From JAYZVT01 sp050248375 (GTDB lineage: Bacteria > Pseudomonadota > Alphaproteobacteria > Rhizobiales > Methyloligellaceae): a stretch of 13,743 nt of DNA. The DNA is taken from positions 1 through 13,743 of the forward strand of contig JBFWSL010000067.1 of the NCBI GenBank assembly GCA_050248375.1, written 5' to 3'. Numbering within the stretch: position 1 is the stretch's first letter; each line of letters begins with the position of its first letter. Both the position numbers and the translations under genes were made by a program. Below, one piece after another: positions 1 to 7,646 of this stretch. The notes beneath the pieces are model-generated. The model was given only the letters and a program-made list of their open reading frames with translations. It did no database searches and had not been told where the DNA came from.

Positions 1-2
1 AG

Positions 3-1076
3 TTGCTGGAGCCCGTGAGGCCGGGCTGGGAAAAGGCGAAGAGCCTGCTTGTTTCGACGAACGGCGCTCTCGGCCAGCTTCCGCTTTCCGTCCTGCCCAT
101 GGAGCGCGGTACGCTCTCCGATACTCCCGGTCCTGTCTTCGCCGGCTACCGCGACGTCAAATGGCTCGTCAGGGAGCATGCTGTGACGGTGCTGCCGTCC
201 GCGGCGTCGCTGGCGGTTCTGAGGTCTCTTCCCGACGGCAAGGCCGGCCGCAAGCCCTTCATCGGCTTCGGCAACCCGTATTTCAGCAAGGAACAGGCCG
301 ACCAGCCCGCGCCGGCTCCGGTTCCCGTGGCGGAACTCGCCTCGCGTGGCGCCATGCTCAAGACGCGCGGCCTCAGGATCAGCCTGCGTTCGGCGCCTCC
401 CACCTCCAACGGGAGCATGGCCGACCTGTCGGTGCTGCCGCCGTTGCCCGATACCGCCGACGAGGTGCGCAGCCTCGCCCTCACCATGAAGACCGATCCC
501 AGCGAGAGCGTGTATCTCGGCGCCAGGGCGAACGAGGCGGCGATCAAGACACAGGATTTGAGCGGCTACCGCATAGTCGCCTTCGCGACCCACGGACTGG
601 TGCCGGGAGATCTCAGCGGGTTGCGCGAGCCCGCTCTCGCGCTGACGGCCCCCGAGGTATCCAGTGGCGACGGCGACGGCCTCCTCACCATGAGCGAGAT
701 CATGGGCCTCAAGCTGGACGCGGATTGGGTCATCCTGTCGGCCTGCAACACCGGCACCGGACGGGCAGGCGGCGCGGAGTCCGTATCGGGACTGGGCCGC
801 GCCTTCTTCTACGCGGGCACGCGCGCGCTTCTCGTCAGCAGTTGGCCGGTGGAGACGACCTCCGCCCGCGTGCTGACCACCGACCTTTTCCGCAGGGCTG
901 GCGCGGATGCGGCCCTCGATCGCGCCGTCGCCCTGCAGCAGGCCATGTCGGCGCTCATCGACTCGCCCAGTGCAATGGACGAGGCCGGGAAGCAGCCTCT
1001 CTACTATTATGCCCACCCGATCTTCTGGGCGCCCTTCATACTTGTCGGCGATGGTGGGGGCCGAAAATCCTCATAA
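3..1076 (+). CDS. CHAT-domain (caspase-like) protein, 5'-truncated by the window edge
   Basis: This is the C-terminal part of a CHAT-domain protein. The family belongs to the caspase/separase-like cysteine peptidases, often with N-terminal TPR repeats. The visible 357 codons contain the expected His-Cys dyad: His in the FATHG motif (codon at 591-593) and Cys in the LSACNTG motif (codon at 744-746). These are followed by the GGAESVSGLGRAFFYAGTRA helix and the VSSWPV strand typical of the fold. The reading frame is open to the left edge, so the TTG at position 3 is probably not the true start and the rest of the gene lies upstream. No signal peptide can be judged. The gene ends 29 bp before the secreted-protein gene and probably shares its transcript with it and the cyclase. 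Proteolytic activity and substrates are unknown; some CHAT proteins are activated peptidases, others are uncharacterised. Family call is firm, role is not. Confidence 0.9.
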   Translation: MLEPVRPGWEKAKSLLVSTNGALGQLPLSVLPMERGTLSDTPGPVFAGYRDVKWLVREHAVTVLPSAASLAVLRSLPDGKAGRKPFIGFGNPYFSKEQADQPAPAPVPVAELASRGAMLKTRGLRISLRSAPPTSNGSMADLSVLPPLPDTADEVRSLALTMKTDPSESVYLGARANEAAIKTQDLSGYRIVAFATHGLVPGDLSGLREPALALTAPEVSSGDGDGLLTMSEIMGLKLDADWVILSACNTGTGRAGGAESVSGLGRAFFYAGTRALLVSSWPVETTSARVLTTDLFRRAGADAALDRAVALQQAMSALIDSPSAMDEAGKQPLYYYAHPIFWAPFILVGDGGGRKSS

Positions 1077-1105
1077 AGAGCCAAACTTGCAGGAGTTGCC
1101 GTAAA

Positions 1106-1759
1106 ATGAAGAAAACCGGAATCGTATCTGCTGCGGCTTTCGCGGTTCTGACGCTTGCGGGCGCAAGCCAGGCCGCCGAACCGGCCGCGATCGTCGAGGC
1201 GGTCAGTGCACCGTCGACGTCGCTGAAGCCCATGGATTTCCTCGATGAAGGCCAGGTGATCCAGCTCAACAGCGACGAGTCCCTGACCCTTGGCTACCTG
1301 TCCTCCTGCACGCGCGAGACCATAAAGGGAGGCAAGGTCACCATCGGCGCGGCGAAAAGCGCCGTGGAGAGCGGCCTGCGGAAGTCTGAGGAGGTCGATT
1401 GCGACGGCGCGCGCGTCGTCAAGGTGACGACCAGGGCGACCGATGTCGCCGGAGCGGTCTTCCGGAAGGGCAAATGGGACGAGCCGCTGCCCAAGGCGGA
1501 CTGGACGTCCTTCTCGACCAGTCCGCTTGTACGTCTGACGCCGGAAGCCTCCAAGATCCGTGTCGAGCGGATCGACAAGCAGGAGTCCGCGATGGAAGTT
1601 GCGGTCAGTGACGGATTCGCGGACTTCGCCAGGGAGAAGGTGACCCTGAAGCCGTCGGGCCTCTATGAAATCTCGGCCGGAAACGTGTCCCTGATCCTGC
1701 AGGTCTCGCCGCTTGCGGAGAAGGACGCGCCCCTGCTGTCCCGCATAGTGCCCATGTAA
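1106..1759 (+). CDS. Secreted protein of unknown function, possibly FecR-like
   Basis: This encodes a 217-residue exported protein. An AGGAG at 1091-1095 sits 10 bases before the ATG. The N-terminus is a clear Sec signal peptide: Lys-Lys at residues 2-3, a hydrophobic core at about 5-20, and likely cleavage after SQA near residue 23. The mature part looks beta-rich, with a segment GQVIQLNSDESLTLGYL, then a Cys and GGKVTIG, reminiscent of FecR-type or other small periplasmic beta domains; I cannot assign a family with confidence. There are two cysteines in the mature protein (about residues 70 and 99), which could form a disulfide. No transmembrane segment follows the signal peptide. It sits between a CHAT protein and a CHASE2 cyclase, so it may deliver or modulate the periplasmic signal for one of them. 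That is inference from position only. Confidence 0.8.
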   Translation: MKKTGIVSAAAFAVLTLAGASQAAEPAAIVEAVSAPSTSLKPMDFLDEGQVIQLNSDESLTLGYLSSCTRETIKGGKVTIGAAKSAVESGLRKSEEVDCDGARVVKVTTRATDVAGAVFRKGKWDEPLPKADWTSFSTSPLVRLTPEASKIRVERIDKQESAMEVAVSDGFADFAREKVTLKPSGLYEISAGNVSLILQVSPLAEKDAPLLSRIVPM

Positions 1760-1819
1760 TGCCCGGCCGGCCCGGTTGCGACAGTTCGGCGCGCGGTGCC
1801 GGCCGTAGCGCGGATCGCC

Positions 1820-1835
1820 AGGAGTTCGCGCATTG
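1820..1835 (+). promoter_or_regulatory. Ribosome binding site that supports the TTG start of the cyclase
   Basis: AGGAG at 1820-1824 lies 8 bases before the TTG at 1833-1835. The first in-frame ATG (1899) would remove most of the first membrane segment and has no comparable Shine-Dalgarno, so the TTG is preferred. Confidence 0.65.
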
Positions 1836-3947
1836 CTGAAGCGCGCGGGCAGGGGGGGGAAAGCGCTTGCGGTGGCGCTTCTGGCGGGCGCCTGCGCCAT
1901 GCTCGGCGCACTGCCGGCCTTTGACCGGCTTTCCGGGCTGGATATCGACCTCCTGCATGGACTTTCGGCCCTGATCCTGCCCCAGCCGGCGGCCGATCCG
2001 GGATTGCAGCATTCCGTCGTGGTGGCGATTGACGAAGCCACGCATGTCAGCCCGTCCTTTGCCGGGCTTCCCAAGGTCATGTGGACGCCGCAGATCGCCC
2101 GCGTTCAGGATGCGATCCTCGCCGCCACGCCATCGGCGATCGGCTGGGACCTGATCCTGCCGACGTCGGCCGCCGCCTATGTGGCCGACCGGGGCTTCGA
2201 CAAACCTCTGCTTGCCAGCCTCGCCGGAGCGGCCAGGTCCAATCGCATCGTGCTCGGCACGGCCCAGCTTGGCGACAATCTGATCTCCCCCCATCGCCTG
2301 TTCAGCTATTCCGCCGGTGGCGGGCGCAACATGCGCTCGCTTAATATCGCGGTAGAGCCCGATGGCGTCGTGCGCCGCGTGCCGCTGTTCTTTCGCAGGG
2401 CCGACGGCGACGCCTACGTGCCGTCGATGGCGCTGGAACTGGCGGCAAGGCGAAAGGGATCGGAGCCCGCGCGCACGCCAGATGGAGGCGTTGCCTTCGG
2501 CGGGCAGCGGGTGCCGGCAACCGCCGCCGATGGTGTCCTTCTCAATTTCCAGGGCGCCGGCGGAATTGTCCCGACTTTCTCGCTCGCCGACCTCCATGCC
2601 TGCGCCGAGGCGGGCAACGATGGGTTCTTCCAGGAACACTTCGCGGGCAAGACCGTGCTGCTCGGTCTCGTTCTCGACATCGAGGACCGCAAGCTCGCCT
2701 CCAACAGGCTGGTGACGGACGGCGGCCCGCTTGGCCCGCGGATACGCTGCTCCGGCGGAGCTTCCGTTGCCCGCGACGGCGTCCGCACATCCACCATTCC
2801 CGGCGTCTACCTGCATGCCATGGCCGTCAACAACCTGCTCAATGGCGACGGCCTGCGGCAGCCCTCGCGCCCATGGCGGGCCCTTGCGGCGGCGCCCCTG
2901 CCGGCTTTCGTGGGCGCCGCGACCATGACGTTCGGACCCGCGCTCGCCGCCGCCGCCGCGGTGCTGGGAGCCCTCGCGCTGATCGCCGTCGCGGTAGCCG
3001 CCTTCGGCTCCACCCTGGTGTTGCCGCTCATCGTGCCGCTTGTCTTCGCGCTCGCGGTCTTCGTCGCCGTGCTCGGCTACCGCTTCATCTATTCCGACAG
3101 GCAGCAACGTTTTCTCCGCAAGGCCTTCGCCTCCTACGTATCGCCGGATCTCGTCGAGGCGCTTGTCGCCAATCCCGAACAGCTCCGCCTGGGTGGCGAG
3201 CGGCGCAACATGTCCTTCCTGTTCACCGACATCGCCGGGTTTACCAGCCTGGTCGAGGATCTCGATCCCGCCGAAGTCGGAAGCCTGCTCAATCGCTACC
3301 TGGACGAGATGATCTCCGTCGCCAAGCGCCACGGCGGCACGATCGACAAGGTCATCGGCGATGCGGTCGTGGTCATATTCTCCGCCCCAGTAGAGCTCAG
3401 CGACCACGCGGAACGGGCCATCGCCTGTGCGCTGGCCATGGACGCGGCTTCCGAGGCCTTTGCGTCGTCCCGCCGCGCGGAGGGCATGAAGTTCGGCGTC
3501 ACCCGCATCGGCGTTCACTCCGGCGCCGCCGTCATCGGCAATTTCGGCGGCAAGGACTTCTTCGACTACACCGCCATCGGCGACGCCATGAATACCGCTG
3601 CCCGGCTGGAAAGCGCCAACAAGCAGTTCGGCACCCGTATCGCCGTCAGCGGCGTCGCGGTGGACCGGTGCGCGAGCTTCACCGGACGCCCCATCGGCCA
3701 GGTGATCTTCAAGGGCAAGAGCCGGCCCATAGCGGTGCACGAGCCGCTTTCCCCCGAGGAGGAGGCGTCACCGCGCATCGAGGCCTACAGGCAGGCGTAT
3801 GCCTTGCTGGAAAGCGAGAGCCCGGATGCGGCCAGGGCGTTCGAGGAACTGGCGGCCCGCTATCCTGACGACGGGCTGGCCGCCATGCACCGCGCCCGGC
3901 TGCGCGCCGGCCGCAACGGCGTGACCATCACGCTGGAAGAGAAGTAG
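1833..3947 (+). CDS. CHASE2-domain class III adenylate cyclase
   Basis: A 704-residue membrane cyclase that should make cAMP from ATP in response to an extracytoplasmic signal. One membrane segment (about residues 9-28) is followed by a large CHASE2 sensor region (about 30-340), a cluster of hydrophobic segments (about 350-415, probably three helices), and a class III catalytic domain (about 455-640). Catalytic residues are all present: metal-binding Asp466 (FTDIAGF) and Asp510 (VIGDAVV), base-selecting Lys506 and Thr580 (FDYTAIGD), and transition-state Asn587 and Arg591 (NTAARLES). The Lys/Thr pair is the pattern of ATP-selective class IIIb enzymes, some of which respond to bicarbonate. The last 60 residues look helical and may be a degenerate TPR. 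The start is TTG. The gene's 3' end overlaps the convergent korB-like gene by 20 bp. Family and activity are well supported; the ligand is unknown. Confidence 0.93.
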   Translation: MLKRAGRGGKALAVALLAGACAMLGALPAFDRLSGLDIDLLHGLSALILPQPAADPGLQHSVVVAIDEATHVSPSFAGLPKVMWTPQIARVQDAILAATPSAIGWDLILPTSAAAYVADRGFDKPLLASLAGAARSNRIVLGTAQLGDNLISPHRLFSYSAGGGRNMRSLNIAVEPDGVVRRVPLFFRRADGDAYVPSMALELAARRKGSEPARTPDGGVAFGGQRVPATAADGVLLNFQGAGGIVPTFSLADLHACAEAGNDGFFQEHFAGKTVLLGLVLDIEDRKLASNRLVTDGGPLGPRIRCSGGASVARDGVRTSTIPGVYLHAMAVNNLLNGDGLRQPSRPWRALAAAPLPAFVGAATMTFGPALAAAAAVLGALALIAVAVAAFGSTLVLPLIVPLVFALAVFVAVLGYRFIYSDRQQRFLRKAFASYVSPDLVEALVANPEQLRLGGERRNMSFLFTDIAGFTSLVEDLDPAEVGSLLNRYLDEMISVAKRHGGTIDKVIGDAVVVIFSAPVELSDHAERAIACALAMDAASEAFASSRRAEGMKFGVTRIGVHSGAAVIGNFGGKDFFDYTAIGDAMNTAARLESANKQFGTRIAVSGVAVDRCASFTGRPIGQVIFKGKSRPIAVHEPLSPEEEASPRIEAYRQAYALLESESPDAARAFEELAARYPDDGLAAMHRARLRAGRNGVTITLEEK

Positions 3948-4845
3948 TCGCGGGCTTCGTTGCCGCGCAATACAGGACTCCGAGCGGCATCGGGCTCGCC
4001 ACCAGTGCCAGGGCCTGTGCGCGGGCCAGGTTGCCCTCGTCGTGGACGGCGATGCTCTCCGCGCCGGTCTCCGGAATGACAGCGGCGCGGAAGCTGCAGG
4101 TGGCGTCGTCGAACACGAGACACCTGTCGCGCTCCTTGCCGAAGATCATGGGCTGGCCATGCTCCAGCCGCAGCGTGGCGTCTGGCGTCGCCGTCTTGTC
4201 GTTGATGGGGCCGAAGGCGCCGTCGTTGTAGACGATGCAGTTCTGCAGGATTTCCACGAAGGACGCCCCCTTGTTGGCCTGTGCCCGGGTGAGCACGCCC
4301 GGCAGGTGGTCCTGCAGGGTGTCGGCGGAGCGGGCGACGAAGCGCGCGCCCGCGCCGAGCGCCAGCCGCGCCGCGTTCACCGGCTGTTCCATCGAGCCCG
4401 TCGGGGTGGATGGCGAGCGTGTGCCGATAGGCGAGGTGGGCGACGCCTGTCCCTTGGTCAGCCCGTAGATGGCGTTGTTCAGCATCAGCAGGTTGAGGTC
4501 GATGTCGCGCCTCAGTGCATGCATCAGGTGATTGCCGCCGATGGAGAGGAAATCGCCGTCGCCGCCGACCACCCAGACGTCGAGAGCGGGCTGCGCCAGC
4601 TTCAGGCCGGTGGCGATGGCCGGGGCCCGCCCGTGAATGGTATGGAAGCCGTAGGTGGTCAGGTAATAAGGGAAGCGCGCCGCGCAGCCGATGCCCGACA
4701 CGAAAGCGACTTCGTGCGGCGGGCGGCCGATCTGCGCGAGCGCCGTGCGCACCGCCTTGAGGATGGCGTAGTCGCCGCAGCCCGGACACCAGCGCACCTC
4801 CTGGTCGGAGATGAAGTCGGCCGCCTTGAAGGGAATGGTATTCAT
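3928..4845 (-). CDS. korB: 2-oxoacid:ferredoxin oxidoreductase, beta subunit
   Basis: A 305-residue thiamine-diphosphate-binding subunit of a 2-oxoacid:ferredoxin oxidoreductase, which oxidatively decarboxylates a 2-oxoacid to the acyl-CoA and reduces ferredoxin. Visible motifs are WCPGCGDY (Cys20, Cys23), GIGCAARFPYY (Cys54) and EILQNC (Cys203), giving the four expected [4Fe-4S] ligands. GGDGDFLSIGGNH (94-106) with NNAIYGLTKGQ (123-133) forms the ThDP/Mg site. Length and sequence style fit KorB-type (2-oxoglutarate) enzymes, but pyruvate or branched 2-oxoacids are not excluded. The ATG at 4843-4845 overlaps the stop of the alpha subunit (ATGA), indicating translational coupling. Its end runs 20 bp into the convergent cyclase gene, so the two transcripts overlap antisense. 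Confidence 0.93.
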   Translation of the reverse strand: MNTIPFKAADFISDQEVRWCPGCGDYAILKAVRTALAQIGRPPHEVAFVSGIGCAARFPYYLTTYGFHTIHGRAPAIATGLKLAQPALDVWVVGGDGDFLSIGGNHLMHALRRDIDLNLLMLNNAIYGLTKGQASPTSPIGTRSPSTPTGSMEQPVNAARLALGAGARFVARSADTLQDHLPGVLTRAQANKGASFVEILQNCIVYNDGAFGPINDKTATPDATLRLEHGQPMIFGKERDRCLVFDDATCSFRAAVIPETGAESIAVHDEGNLARAQALALVASPMPLGVLYCAATKPATTSLPA

Positions 4846-6698
4846 GCCGCGGCCTCCTTGAGGCGGAGTTCCAGTTGCGCCTTGATGTCGGCGACGCGGA
4901 ACGGCTGGCCGGTCACCTGGCCGAGCGCTTCCACGGGTGTCAGGTAGGTTGCCCTCAGCAGCAGCGCCATCTGGCCGGAATTCAGTTCGGCGCAGACCAC
5001 CCGCTCGAAGCGCGAGAGGATTTCTCCTACGCCCCGCGGGAACGGCCAGAGCTGGCGGAGATGCAGATGGCCGACGGCCCGTCCCGCGGCGTTGAGATCC
5101 TGCACCGCCTGGCGGATGGCGCCCCATGTGGAGCCCCAGCCGATGACGAGCAGCTCGCCCGACTCGACGCCGGTCTCGATGCTGGCGGGCGGGCGCCGCC
5201 CGGAGATGCGTTCGATCTTGTCTGCGCGCAGGCGCGTCATCTCGGCATGGTTGCCCGGGTCGTAGGAGATGTGGCCGCTGCCCGCCGCCTTCTCCAGCCC
5301 GCCGATGCGGTGGGCGAGACCTGGCGTCCCCGGCGAAACCCACGGCCGCGACAGGCTGCCCGGGTCCCGCATATAGGGGTTGAAATCCTCCGGCCCCGGA
5401 AGCCCGGGCCGCGCGATCGGTTGCATGCGTTCGAGCTCGGGCGGAGACCAGCGCGTCACCGCGTTGGCCAGATAGGCATCGGAGAGCACGATGACCGGCG
5501 TCATCGCTTCCGTGGCGATGCGCGCCGCTTCGATGGCCGTGTCATAGCATTCCGATGGGGTGGCGGGCGCCAGGACGGGGCAGGGGGCCTCCCCATGCCG
5601 TCCAAGGATGGCCATGGTCAGGTCCGACTGCTCCGGCTTGGTCGGCATGCCGGTCGATGGCCCGGCCCGCTGCACGTCGAATACCAGCAGCGGCAACTCC
5701 GCCGCCACCGCCAGTCCAAGCGCCTCGGTCTTGAGCGCGAGACCCGGGCCGGAGGAGGCGGTCACGCCGATAGCGCCGCCATAGGACGCGCCGATGGCCG
5801 CGCAGGCCGCCGCGATCTCGTCCTCCGCCTGGAATGTCTTCACGCCCGAGCCGGGCCTGGCGAGGGAATGCAGCAGGGCCGAGGCCGGCGTGATCGGATA
5901 GGAACAGTAGATGACGTCGCGGCCCGAAAGCTCCGCTGCTGCGGAAATTCCGCGCGCCATGGCCTCGGTGCCGGAAATGATCTCGTCACTCGCCGCGGCG
6001 GCGGCGGGTTGCGCCGGAGGGCTGGTAACGATGGCCAGCTCCATGGTTTCGCCATAGGCGTGGCCGGCGTCGAGCGCGGCCAGATTGGCGTCGCGCGTCT
6101 GCGGGTCCTTGCCGAACTTGGCGGCTATCCAGTAGCGCGTCTCGGTCCGGTCCTGCCCGAACATCCACAGCACCAGGCCGAGCACCCAGAAGTTCTTCGA
6201 TCGTCCGGACTGCTTGCGGCCGATCTCCAGATGCGAGACCGCTTCCAGCGTGCGCCTGGTGATGTCGATGGAAAATACGCGGTAGCTGCCGAGCGAGCCG
6301 TCTTCCAGCGGATTGGAGGCGGCTCCCGCTTTTTTCAGGCCCCGGTTGTCGAAGGCGCCTTCGTCCACGATGACGGTGCCGCCCGGGCGGAGCTGGTTGA
6401 GATTGGTGACCAGCGCCGCCGGGTTGAAGGCCACCAGCACGTCGGCCTCGTCGCCATGAGTCAGCACATCGCCGCTGCCGAACTGGATCTGGTAGGCCGA
6501 AACGCCGAAGGTGGTGCCCGCGGGCGCCCGGATTTCGGCCGGGAAATCGGGAAACGTCATGAACCCCGCTCCGGCTCTTGCCGCGGACCGGGTGAACTGC
6601 AGACCGGTGAGCTGGATGCCGTCGCCGCTGTCGCCGGCGAAGCGCACGACCGCCGGCGCGGCGGACGGGGATGCCGGTCTGGTGGCCGTGGTGGTCAT
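4842..6698 (-). CDS. korA: 2-oxoacid:ferredoxin oxidoreductase, fused gamma-alpha subunit
   Basis: A 618-residue protein with two domains. The first, about residues 18-215, is the gamma domain (RFAGDSGDGIQLTG near the start, then FPDFPAEIRAPAGT), which in this superfamily shapes CoA binding. After an Ala/Pro-rich linker (about 216-230) comes the alpha pyrimidine-binding domain, with Y267-PITPAS, FQAEDEIAAA, TASSGPGLALKTE and a C-terminal transketolase-like part. This gamma-alpha fusion next to a separate beta gene is the KorAB layout of aerobic 2-oxoglutarate:ferredoxin oxidoreductases such as those of mycobacteria and many Proteobacteria. The start lies 15 bp after the ferredoxin stop with a GGAG-like site in between. 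The exact 2-oxoacid is inferred, not shown. Confidence 0.92.
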   Translation of the reverse strand: MTTTATRPASPSAAPAVVRFAGDSGDGIQLTGLQFTRSAARAGAGFMTFPDFPAEIRAPAGTTFGVSAYQIQFGSGDVLTHGDEADVLVAFNPAALVTNLNQLRPGGTVIVDEGAFDNRGLKKAGAASNPLEDGSLGSYRVFSIDITRRTLEAVSHLEIGRKQSGRSKNFWVLGLVLWMFGQDRTETRYWIAAKFGKDPQTRDANLAALDAGHAYGETMELAIVTSPPAQPAAAAASDEIISGTEAMARGISAAAELSGRDVIYCSYPITPASALLHSLARPGSGVKTFQAEDEIAAACAAIGASYGGAIGVTASSGPGLALKTEALGLAVAAELPLLVFDVQRAGPSTGMPTKPEQSDLTMAILGRHGEAPCPVLAPATPSECYDTAIEAARIATEAMTPVIVLSDAYLANAVTRWSPPELERMQPIARPGLPGPEDFNPYMRDPGSLSRPWVSPGTPGLAHRIGGLEKAAGSGHISYDPGNHAEMTRLRADKIERISGRRPPASIETGVESGELLVIGWGSTWGAIRQAVQDLNAAGRAVGHLHLRQLWPFPRGVGEILSRFERVVCAELNSGQMALLLRATYLTPVEALGQVTGQPFRVADIKAQLELRLKEAAA

Positions 6699-6713
6699 GG
6701 GTCTGGCTCCGGA

Positions 6714-7052
6714 TCAGGCGGCTTCGGTGGCCGGTTCGGGACTGAGCAGGTCGAGCTTGCCGGGCTTGCCGCACCACTCGTCCGCTTCGTCCAGAGGCGG
6801 TTTCTTCGTGGTGATGTTGGGCCACAGGGCGGCATATCTGGTGTTGATCTCCACCCATTTGTCGGCGCCGGGCTCGCTGTCCGCGACAATCGCTTCCGCC
6901 GGGCATTCCGGTTCGCACACGCCGCAGTCGATGCACTCCGCCGGGTCGATCACCAGCATGTTCTCGCCCTCGTAGAAGCAATCCACCGGGCAGACTTCGA
7001 CGCAGTCGGTGTATTTGCAGCGGATGCAGGCTTCGGTGACGGCGTAGGTCAT
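6714..7052 (-). CDS. fdxA: 7Fe-8S ferredoxin (FdxA / Azotobacter FdI type)
   Basis: A 112-residue ferredoxin closely resembling Azotobacter vinelandii ferredoxin I. Cys9, Cys17 and Cys50 fit the [3Fe-4S] ligands; Cys21, Cys40, Cys43 and Cys46 fit the [4Fe-4S] ligands (the C-x2-C-x2-C...C-P arrangement in ECIDCGVCEPECP). Cys12 and Cys25 match the extra cysteines of FdI. The C-terminal part keeps the family's WPNIT and KGKL-like (here PGKLDLL) segments. It is the first gene of the operon with the gamma-alpha and beta subunits and is therefore the obvious electron acceptor of that enzyme. It may also serve the AprAB-like redox pair transcribed in the opposite direction. The ATG at 7050-7052 has only a weak ribosome site, but the family alignment begins exactly there. 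Confidence 0.95.
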   Translation of the reverse strand: MTYAVTEACIRCKYTDCVEVCPVDCFYEGENMLVIDPAECIDCGVCEPECPAEAIVADSEPGADKWVEINTRYAALWPNITTKKPPLDEADEWCGKPGKLDLLSPEPATEAA

Positions 7053-7119
7053 GAGGACGATTCCCGTGCGGCGTTGCGGCTTCCGCGCGACTACACCGGA
7101 CGGGCGTCGGGGCGTCAGT

Positions 7120-7133
7120 CAACTAGTTGCCAT
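7120..7133. promoter_or_regulatory. Candidate operator, copy 1 (CAACTAGTTG palindrome)
   Basis: CAACTAGTTG at 7120-7129 is a perfect 10-bp palindrome followed by CCAT. The 14-bp block recurs at 7176-7189 with two differences. Palindromes with a central CTAG-like core are common operators of GntR-family repressors, and a GntR/HutC gene closes the operon transcribed rightward from here. Binding is inferred. Confidence 0.5.
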
Positions 7134-7175
7134 TCGCCATGCACCCGGTCGAAAAAATTTGTTCAGATGCAGTGA

Positions 7176-7189
7176 CAACTAATTGCTAT
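7176..7189. promoter_or_regulatory. Candidate operator, copy 2 (CAACTAATTG near-palindrome)
   Basis: CAACTAATTG at 7176-7185 followed by CTAT repeats copy 1 with 12 of 14 identities in the same orientation. The start-to-start distance is 56 bp. One base departs from perfect palindromy. The pair straddles the AT-rich centre of the divergent region, as expected if one regulator controls both operons. Confidence 0.5.
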
Positions 7190-7284
7190 CGCGGTTGCGA
7201 AGGCGTCCGCAGTCTGGTGCGCATTGCAACGCCGGGTCTGCGCGTCATGCGCATTTATCCCGGAATTCTGCGGAGAACCGCCCG

Positions 7285-7620
7285 ATGGACGCGAGCAGCG
7301 GAGAGATGCCGAGGGAACTGCGGCTTGCCCGGGACCGCAAGTCCCTGACGGTCGCCTGGGAAGACGGTTCGCGCTCGATCCTGCCGGCATGCGTGCTGCG
7401 CCGCCATGGCCGCTCCGCCGACGCGGTGCGTGCGCGGCTCGACGGCCGCGCCGGTGAGATCGCGGCCGATCTCTCCATAACCGCCGTGGAGCCAGTTGGC
7501 GCCTACGCCGTCAACATCGCTTTCTCCGACGGCTATCGCAGAGGCATCTATCCCTGGGCCTACCTCGCGCGGATGGCCGCAACCCTTGAGCAGGAGCGCC
7601 CGGAAACGCCCAGCGCCTGA
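7285..7620 (+). CDS. DUF971 domain protein
   Basis: A 111-residue protein of the DUF971 family (also called gamma-butyrobetaine hydroxylase-like N-terminal domain). Recognisable features are the opening PRELRLARDRKSLTVAWEDGSR strand pair, the LPACVLRRHGRSA segment (the family's L-R-x-x-C/S-rich turn) and the closing AYAVNIAFSDGYRRGIYPWAYL. Family members occur alone, near Fe-S cluster and apbC/Mrp genes, or fused to hydroxylases; a general biochemical role is not established, though links to Fe-S proteins are often noted. A CGGAG at 7271-7275 supports the ATG at 7285. It is the first gene of the operon and lies 26 bp before the AprA-like flavoprotein, so a role in maturing or assisting its Fe-S/flavin partners is plausible but inferred. 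Confidence 0.85.
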   Translation: MDASSGEMPRELRLARDRKSLTVAWEDGSRSILPACVLRRHGRSADAVRARLDGRAGEIAADLSITAVEPVGAYAVNIAFSDGYRRGIYPWAYLARMAATLEQERPETPSA

Positions 7621-7646
7621 CCGGGACAACACGGAAGACACGAAAA

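Larger units (their letters stand above)
7053..7284. promoter_or_regulatory. Divergent promoter region between fdxA-korAB and the DUF971-led operon
   Basis: A 232-bp gap with no gene, separating two head-to-head operons. It has a locally AT-rich centre (for example GAAAAAATTTG at 7151-7161) in otherwise GC-rich DNA and carries two related palindromes, listed separately. I could not place convincing -35/-10 boxes for either direction, and I found no good sigma-54 match here. TCTGGTGCGCATTGC near 7213-7227 is two bases too short between the GG and GC elements. Confidence 0.7.

Noticed and set aside
1605..3740. 711-codon open frame on the minus strand
   Set aside because: It lies opposite the cyclase gene; its composition is Gly/Arg/Ala/Asp-rich with no domain motifs, as expected for the antisense of a high-GC gene.
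4875..7175. 766-codon open frame on the plus strand
   Set aside because: Antisense shadow of korA and fdxA, which have clear family motifs; the shadow translation is low-complexity.
7213..7227. Second sigma-54 promoter ahead of the DUF971 gene
   Set aside because: TGGTGCGCATTGC has the GG-to-GC spacing two bases short, which normally abolishes sigma-54 recognition.
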